Shown here piece by piece: positions 58,805 through 63,215 of a stretch of DNA of 63,215 nucleotides. How positions within the stretch are numbered: the first letter of the stretch is position 1; every line of letters starts with the position of its first letter. Where the stretch lies: assembly GCA_020846195.1 (NCBI GenBank), contig JADLEJ010000001.1, positions 1-63,215 on the forward strand, given 5' to 3'. The notes beneath the pieces are model-generated. The model was not told where the DNA came from. It searched no databases and worked only from the letters and a program-made list of their open reading frames with translations. The DNA is from Nitrospira sp. (GTDB lineage Bacteria > Nitrospirota > Nitrospiria > Nitrospirales > Nitrospiraceae). A program made the translations under genes and the position numbers.

Positions 58805-59572
58805 CTATGCGACCGGAGCCGCGCTCACTGCGGCCGGCTTTCCGCTGGCTGCCGGGGCGGCCTGGAAGTCGGCTTCCTCGCGCTGCGTCTTGATATGCGC
58901 GCCTTCGATGCAGGCATCGGCAATCTTCGAGGTGATCAGCTTGATGGAGCGGATGGCATCGTCGTTTCCCGGGATCGGGTAGGTGATGTTGTCCGGGTCG
59001 CAATTGCTGTCCAAAATAGCGATGACGGGGATGCCCAGTCTGGTCGCTTCCTGCACGGCGATCTTCTCGATGCGCGTATCCAGCACGAAGATCGCGCCGG
59101 GAAGGCCGCGCATGGACTTGATGCCGGAGAGGTATTTTTGCAATTTGACGATGTCTTTTTGCATGAGCATGATTTCTTTTTTCTTCAAGCCATGCTCGGC
59201 CGGGTTCTGCAAGGTGGTTTCCATTTTTTTCATCTTGTCGATGCTGAGACGAATCGTCTTGAAGTTCGTCAGCATGCCGCCGAGCCAGCGCTGGTTCACG
59301 AAGAACATGTTGGCGCGCTTGGATTCTTCTTCGAGGATTTCCGCGGCTTGCCGCTTGGTGCCGACAAACAGAACGGTTTCACCGGCTGCGACGGTGTCTC
59401 GGACGAAGGCATAGGCCTGCTCCATCCGCGTGAGCGTCTGTTGCAAGTCGATGATGTAGATGCCATTGCGTTCGCCGAAGAGATATCTCTTCATCTTTGG
59501 ATTCCAGCGGTTCGTCTGATGCCCAAAGTGCACGCCTGCTTCCAGCAATTCCTTAATCGCGACCACTCCCAT
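58805..59572 (-). CDS. rpsB: 30S ribosomal protein S2
   Basis: 255 residues from the ATG at 59572, preceded by GGGAGGTGAAGGC; upstream codons in frame are leader. [40 protein letters not shown] is the S2 start, and [15 protein letters not shown] and [15 protein letters not shown] are conserved blocks. The Ala-rich tail ([18 protein letters not shown]) is variable. The leader has a GC stem CACCCGCACGGCGGGTG that could be part of autoregulation. First gene of the rpsB-tsf-pyrH-frr operon. Confidence 0.97.
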   Translation of the reverse strand: MGVVAIKELLEAGVHFGHQTNRWNPKMKRYLFGERNGIYIIDLQQTLTRMEQAYAFVRDTVAAGETVLFVGTKRQAAEILEEESKRANMFFVNQRWLGGMLTNFKTIRLSIDKMKKMETTLQNPAEHGLKKKEIMLMQKDIVKLQKYLSGIKSMRGLPGAIFVLDTRIEKIAVQEATRLGIPVIAILDSNCDPDNITYPIPGNDDAIRSIKLITSKIADACIEGAHIKTQREEADFQAAPAASGKPAAVSAAPVA

Positions 59573-59796
59573 GCCTTCACCTCCCTTCAAGGCTCGCAGA
59601 GCACCCGCCGTGCGGGTGAGGGGAACGAATCCCCTTATTCTCAAGCCAAGCAGCGCTTTTCTTCGCTGATGTTAAATTTAAATACGATTCTGCCGACACC
59701 CAATAGTGCAAGCAGAGTTATCCGAACACCACTAGAGCCTCGGCACGCTATCATAGCGACGGTTGATTTTCAAGGGCTTAGGCGTGAAGGGTTCAC

Positions 59797-61011
59797 TCAG
59801 GATCGATAGCTGGCGTTAATGCGAACATAGTCGTACGACAAGTCCGTTGTCCACATGTGGGCCGCTGCCTGTCCTTGCCCGAGCTCGACGGAGATCGTGA
59901 ATTCCTTCTGTTTGAAAACCCGTGCGATCTTTCGTTCTGCCGCGAGGCCTGTTCCCATTCCCCCTTTGACCATCACAATGTTGTCGAAGCGCACGGTGAT
60001 GGTGTCGGGGTTGATGAGAACGCCGGATCGCCCGAGCGCGCCCATCACGCGCCCCCAGTTGGCGTCTTCGCCGAACAATGCGGTCTTGACCAAATTGGAG
60101 GTGGCAATCGTGCTCGCGACGCGTTTGGCGGCCGTTATCGTCTTTGCCCCGCCGACAGCGATCTTCACCACTTTGGTGACCCCTTCGCCGTCTCGGCAAA
60201 TGGCCAAGGCGAGCGTCTGAGAAGCTTCGGTTAACAATTGTTCAAACTGGCGATAGTGCTTGGTGCCGGATTGGATGGTCGGATTTTTCGCTAATCCATT
60301 GGCCAGGCAGAGAACCGTATCGTTCGTGCTGGTATCGCCGTCTACGGTGATGCAGTTGAAGGACTGATCGGCTGCGGATTTTAGCGCCCGTTGCAACGCG
60401 GCCGGCGCAATGGCGGCATCGGTGGTCAAGTATCCGAGCATAGTGGCCATATTGGGGTGGATCATGCCCGAGCCTTTGGCCATGCCTCCAATGGTCACGA
60501 CTCGGCCGCCGATTGTGGCTTGGAGCACGACCGTCTTGGGCCGCAAGTCAGTCGTGAGAATGGCTTGTGCCGCCTGGCGTCCGCCCGCGCGGCTGAGTTT
60601 TTCAAGCAAGGTCGGGACGCCCGTTTTCACGCGATCGATCGGGAGCGTTCGCCCGATGACGCCAGTCGATCCGACGAAGACCTGATTTACCGGAATCGCC
60701 AGGCTCTTGCTCACGGCCGTGGCCATGGCGACGGCCGCCTGAAGTCCTTTGGCACCGGTGCAGGCATTGGCGTTTCCGCTATTGACGATAATGGCGCGGC
60801 CACGACGCTGCCGAAGATGGCGGCGATCGAGGACGACCGGTGCGGCGACCACGCGGTTCTTTGTGAAGACTCCTGCAATGGGACCAGGGACGGCGGATAC
60901 GACTAGTGCCAGGTCGAGGATGCCTGGTTTCTTAATGCCGCAATGGATGCCGGCGGCTTCGAAGCCTTGTGGCGCGGTCACGCCCGATGCGTTGGTTTTC
61001 ATAGCGGTCAT
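59797..61011 (-). CDS. argJ: Bifunctional ornithine acetyltransferase/N-acetylglutamate synthase
   Basis: 404 residues. The self-cleavage site is KGSGMIHPNMATMLGY with T190 as nucleophile, splitting alpha and beta chains. AAGIHCGIKKPGILDLALVVSA and GNANACTGAKGL are conserved. Recycles acetyl from N-acetylornithine to glutamate, completing the cyclic arginine route. Starts 29 bp after argC, same strand; argB and argH are not in the window. Confidence 0.96.
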   Translation of the reverse strand: MTAMKTNASGVTAPQGFEAAGIHCGIKKPGILDLALVVSAVPGPIAGVFTKNRVVAAPVVLDRRHLRQRRGRAIIVNSGNANACTGAKGLQAAVAMATAVSKSLAIPVNQVFVGSTGVIGRTLPIDRVKTGVPTLLEKLSRAGGRQAAQAILTTDLRPKTVVLQATIGGRVVTIGGMAKGSGMIHPNMATMLGYLTTDAAIAPAALQRALKSAADQSFNCITVDGDTSTNDTVLCLANGLAKNPTIQSGTKHYRQFEQLLTEASQTLALAICRDGEGVTKVVKIAVGGAKTITAAKRVASTIATSNLVKTALFGEDANWGRVMGALGRSGVLINPDTITVRFDNIVMVKGGMGTGLAAERKIARVFKQKEFTISVELGQGQAAAHMWTTDLSYDYVRINASYRS

Positions 61012-61040
61012 CTCGTTGAAAGGTTGCTTAAAAATATGAG

Positions 61041-62093
61041 TTATGGATAACTGCCCGGCGCAGTGAGCCCTGTTTCTTCAGGAAGTCCCAGCATCAGATT
61101 CATGGCTTGGATGGCTTGGCCAGCGGCACCTTTGACCAGATTATCTATGGCTGCGACGGTGACAACCCATCCGGCGCGCTGGTCTGCATAAACACCGATG
61201 TCGCAAAAGTTTGACCCTTTGATGTACCGGGGGTTGGGGGCGATGTCTTCATAGAGGCGGATAAACCGCTCGCCTTGATAGAACTCCCGGTACAGAGCCC
61301 GCAATTCCGGCAACGCCATCTCTGTTTTCAGTTTGCAATAGGCGGTGCTCAGAATGCCGCGATTCATAGGGACGAGGTGCGGCGTAAAGGCGATGGTGAC
61401 CGCGCCGGGCGCCCCCATGGCGCCGGAGAGCTCCTGTTCGATTTCAGGAATATGGCGATGCTTGCCGATTTTATAGGGCTCTAGCGATTCATGGGCTTCC
61501 GGGAAATGATAGGGGAGGGCCGGGCTTCGTCCTGCTCCTGAGATCCCAGATTTCGCATCGATGACAATGGAGTCGAGCTGGACGAGTCCTTTGGCAAAGA
61601 GTGGTGCCAGTTGCAAGATGGCGGCGGTCGGATAGCAACCTGGCGATGCGACTAATTTCGCTTTTGCAATGGCTGTCCGATGGAGCTCCGGCAGGCCATA
61701 CACGGCTTCTTGAAGCAGCGCCGGATGGGCGTGCGGTGTCTGATACCATTGCTCGTACGCCGCCACATTCTTGAGCCGGTAGTCTGCGCTCAGGTCCACA
61801 ACCAGCTTGCCCGCCTTCATGCAAAGCGCAACCGGTTCTTGAGATTTTGTATGAGGGAGCGCAAGAAATAAGGCATCGGCTCGCTCAGCCAGGGCTTCGG
61901 GTGCCAGCGCTTCGAACGTGTGCTGCACAACGCCGGTGAGGCTGGGGAAGATGGAAGCGACCGGTTGACCGGCTGACTTCTCGGAGGTCACCGCGGCGAT
62001 GTCGAAGTAGGGGTGCGCGGCGGCCAAGCGGACGAGCTCCGCTCCGGCATAACCGCTGGCTCCTGCGATTGCGATGCGAAATTTCTTCGGCAT
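61041..62093 (-). CDS. argC: N-acetyl-gamma-glutamyl-phosphate reductase
   Basis: 350 residues. FRIAIAGASGYAGAELVRLAAAHP is the NADP-binding start. SPGCYPTAAIL holds the catalytic C153. GISGAGRSPALPYHFPEAHESLEPYKIGKHRHIPEIEQEL and FTPHLVPMNRGILSTAYC are conserved. Third step of arginine synthesis. Separated from the upstream rpsI by a strong terminator, so argC has its own promoter. Confidence 0.97.
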   Translation of the reverse strand: MPKKFRIAIAGASGYAGAELVRLAAAHPYFDIAAVTSEKSAGQPVASIFPSLTGVVQHTFEALAPEALAERADALFLALPHTKSQEPVALCMKAGKLVVDLSADYRLKNVAAYEQWYQTPHAHPALLQEAVYGLPELHRTAIAKAKLVASPGCYPTAAILQLAPLFAKGLVQLDSIVIDAKSGISGAGRSPALPYHFPEAHESLEPYKIGKHRHIPEIEQELSGAMGAPGAVTIAFTPHLVPMNRGILSTAYCKLKTEMALPELRALYREFYQGERFIRLYEDIAPNPRYIKGSNFCDIGVYADQRAGWVVTVAAIDNLVKGAAGQAIQAMNLMLGLPEETGLTAPGSYP

Positions 62094-62146
62094 GGCTTGT
62101 CATCCTATCGAGCTGGCATTGAGAGTGCCAGGTTATGGGCAACAAA

Positions 62147-62173
62147 AAAGGGAAGGCGAGGAGCCTTCCCTTT
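62147..62173 (-). terminator. Intrinsic terminator of the rplM-rpsI operon
   Basis: On the minus strand the stem AAAGGGAAGGC / GCCTTCCCTTT closes a 5-base loop and is followed by further T residues (TTTTTTG across 62144-62149). Located between the rpsI stop (62196) and the argC start (62093). A textbook Rho-independent terminator. Confidence 0.9.
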
Positions 62174-62195
62174 CTCGTTCTTTGGCTCCGGCTGT

Positions 62196-62591
62196 TTAGC
62201 GCTTGGAGTACTGGAAGCGCTTACGAGCACCCTTCTGTCCGTATTTTTTTCGTTCCTTCACGCGAGAGTCGCGCGTGAGGAGGCCTTCCTTCTTGAGCGG
62301 GGTCCGTACCGTGGGGCTCAAGACGACGAGCGCACGCGCAATGGCGTGACGGAGCGCGCCGGCCTGACCGGTCGGGCCGCCGCCATAGACGGTTGCGTTA
62401 ATCGAATACTTGCCGGTGAGCCCAGCCATTTCAAGGGGAAGCTGGATGATCTGCCGGAGGGTAAGGCGGGGAAAGGCCTTCTCCAATGGCTTATCGTTGA
62501 CCGTAATTTCACCGGTGGCCGTCCCGGTTACCCAGGCTCTGGCGACGGCACATTTTCTGCGACCTGTTGCGTACTGTGTCACGGCTGCCAT
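62196..62591 (-). CDS. rpsI: 30S ribosomal protein S9
   Basis: 131 residues. TQYATGRRKCAVARAWVTGTATGEITVNDKPLEKAFP is the N-terminus, GGGPTGQAGALRHAIARALV the conserved middle, and the tail KGARKRFQYSKR reaches the P-site tRNA. Ends in the SKR C-terminus. Follows rplM with a 29-bp gap. Confidence 0.97.
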   Translation of the reverse strand: MAAVTQYATGRRKCAVARAWVTGTATGEITVNDKPLEKAFPRLTLRQIIQLPLEMAGLTGKYSINATVYGGGPTGQAGALRHAIARALVVLSPTVRTPLKKEGLLTRDSRVKERKKYGQKGARKRFQYSKR

Positions 62592-62620
62592 AGGACTCGT
62601 CTCCTTCTAAATTCTAAGTG

Positions 62621-63049
62621 CTACAGAGAAAGGGGTTCCGGGTGCTGAGCCTGATGCGGATGATTCGATCCGACATAGACGCGGAGTTTTTTCGCCATGC
62701 CGTTGCCGAGTGGGTTTTTGGGGAGCATGCCCTCAATGGCTCTCACCAATAATTCAGTCGGATCCTTCTTGAACAAATGCTGCGCATCGGTGGTCTTGAG
62801 TCCACCGGGGTAGCCCGAATGATGCCGGTAGAGCTTGTCCTGCATTTTATTGCCGGTCAAATGGATCTTCTCGGCATTAATGATCACGACATGATCGCCC
62901 ATGTCCACGTTTGGCGTGAAGGTCGGGCGATGTTTGCCGCGCAGAATGCCGGCGACTTTCGCCGCCAGACGTCCCAGGGTTTTCCCCTCGGCGTTCACGA
63001 GATGCCACTGTTCTTTTACATTGGCCGGTTTTTCGAGATAAGTCGTCAT
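62621..63049 (-). CDS. rplM: 50S ribosomal protein L13
   Basis: 142 residues; GAGGAG before the [75 protein letters not shown] is the L13 fold, and [31 protein letters not shown] its standard end. Starts 40 bp after the upstream partial gene, which may be in the same operon. Confidence 0.97.
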   Translation of the reverse strand: MTTYLEKPANVKEQWHLVNAEGKTLGRLAAKVAGILRGKHRPTFTPNVDMGDHVVIINAEKIHLTGNKMQDKLYRHHSGYPGGLKTTDAQHLFKKDPTELLVRAIEGMLPKNPLGNGMAKKLRVYVGSNHPHQAQHPEPLSL

Positions 63050-63089
63050 GGCGGTCTTCTACTCCTCGCAATTAGTCAAACCAAACATC

Positions 63090-63215
63090 CTAGACTTCTT
63101 GTGTGTCGATATCTTTGGTATCGAGCTTCGCGAGCCAGGCATCTAGGTGTTGCCCGCTGCGCCGTTTCCACACGTCCTGAGTGGTATAGATCGGTGCGTG
63201 CGTTCGAAGGGCCAG
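63090..63215 (-). CDS. C-terminal end of an unidentified protein (partial at right edge)
   Basis: On the minus strand an open frame runs from the edge to a TAG at 63090-63092, giving 41 residues: LALRTHAPIYTTQDVWKRRS, then GQHLDAWLAKLDTKDIDTQEV. It lies 40 bp upstream of rplM in the same direction. Too short to name. Confidence 0.55.
   Translation of the reverse strand: MALRTHAPIYTTQDVWKRRSGQHLDAWLAKLDTKDIDTQEV

Noticed and set aside
59573..59700. Known S2 (rpsB) leader RNA motif
   Set aside because: A GC stem is present in the leader but I could not match the described S2 leader structures, so it is mentioned only in the rpsB entry.
58733..59809. 358-codon plus-strand frame over rpsB
   Set aside because: Antisense to a ribosomal protein gene and without own signals.
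1..63215. CRISPR array
   Set aside because: No evenly spaced short direct repeats with unique spacers; the interspersed palindromes are about 125-215 bp and lie kilobases apart.

Overview
The window is GC-rich, densely coded chromosomal DNA from a Gram-negative bacterium. Outer-membrane phospholipase, FadL-type porin, RND efflux and an outer-membrane factor show two membranes. The cytochrome P460-type proteins, the LCIB-type carbonic anhydrase, the interspersed palindromes and the rplM-rpsI-argC-argJ-rpsB-tsf-pyrH-frr block together suggest a Nitrospira-like (Nitrospirota) chemolithoautotroph. That assignment is inference from gene content; no 16S rRNA, tRNA, CRISPR array or intact transposase was seen.

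Layout. 0.1-7.3 kb: LCIB-like carbonic anhydrase, old-yellow-enzyme reductase, an alpha/beta hydrolase, a DJ-1/Hsp31 glyoxalase and a zinc alcohol dehydrogenase divergent from an AraC regulator, then a pirin; this reads as a reactive-carbonyl/electrophile detoxification group. 7.5-13.3 kb: two P460-like single-heme proteins, a DsbA-NhaA fusion, PldA and a Crp/Fnr regulator, plus a decayed second pldA start. 13.5-20.2 kb: same-strand run of esterase, DyP peroxidase, SnoaL-like lipoprotein, MBL hydrolase, type II NADH dehydrogenase and a GAF-GAF-AAA-Fis sigma-54 activator. 20.4-25 kb: small envelope and stress genes (four-repeat secreted protein, DoxX, Spy/CpxP-like, STAS, OsmC, rhodanese). 25-30.9 kb: complete RND tripartite efflux operon.

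31-37.3 kb is an accessory zone: persulfide-dioxygenase-like MBL protein, DUF3365-like heme protein, a RelE/Phd toxin-antitoxin operon with a spaced GTAC operator, two unknown two-gene operons, a second antitoxin-toxin pair, and several broken duplicates of neighbouring genes or leaders. 37.4-43.1 kb holds two long paralogous B12-type radical SAM proteins with an unusual CX4CX2C cluster motif and a third, canonical radical SAM protein; PhzF, a quinone-oxidoreductase-like MDR and a CBS protein follow. In 36.3-47.8 kb lie six copies and one remnant of a palindromic element. Most begin immediately after a stop codon, and their stem arms vary in a compensatory way.

46-56.8 kb: MoaB, ferredoxin, gamma-glutamylcyclotransferase-like, Rieske, HNH, CcmI-like and siroheme-synthase genes, a thiamine-binding YqgV-like protein, a large hybrid histidine kinase, FadL and alanine racemase. 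56.8-63.2 kb is housekeeping on the minus strand: rplM-rpsI ending in a clear terminator, then argC-argJ, then rpsB-tsf-pyrH-frr.

The strongest candidates for something undescribed are the stop-codon-abutting palindrome family, the twin CX4CX2C radical SAM cluster, and the repeated pattern of leader or gene-end duplication with insertion in 31-37 kb.
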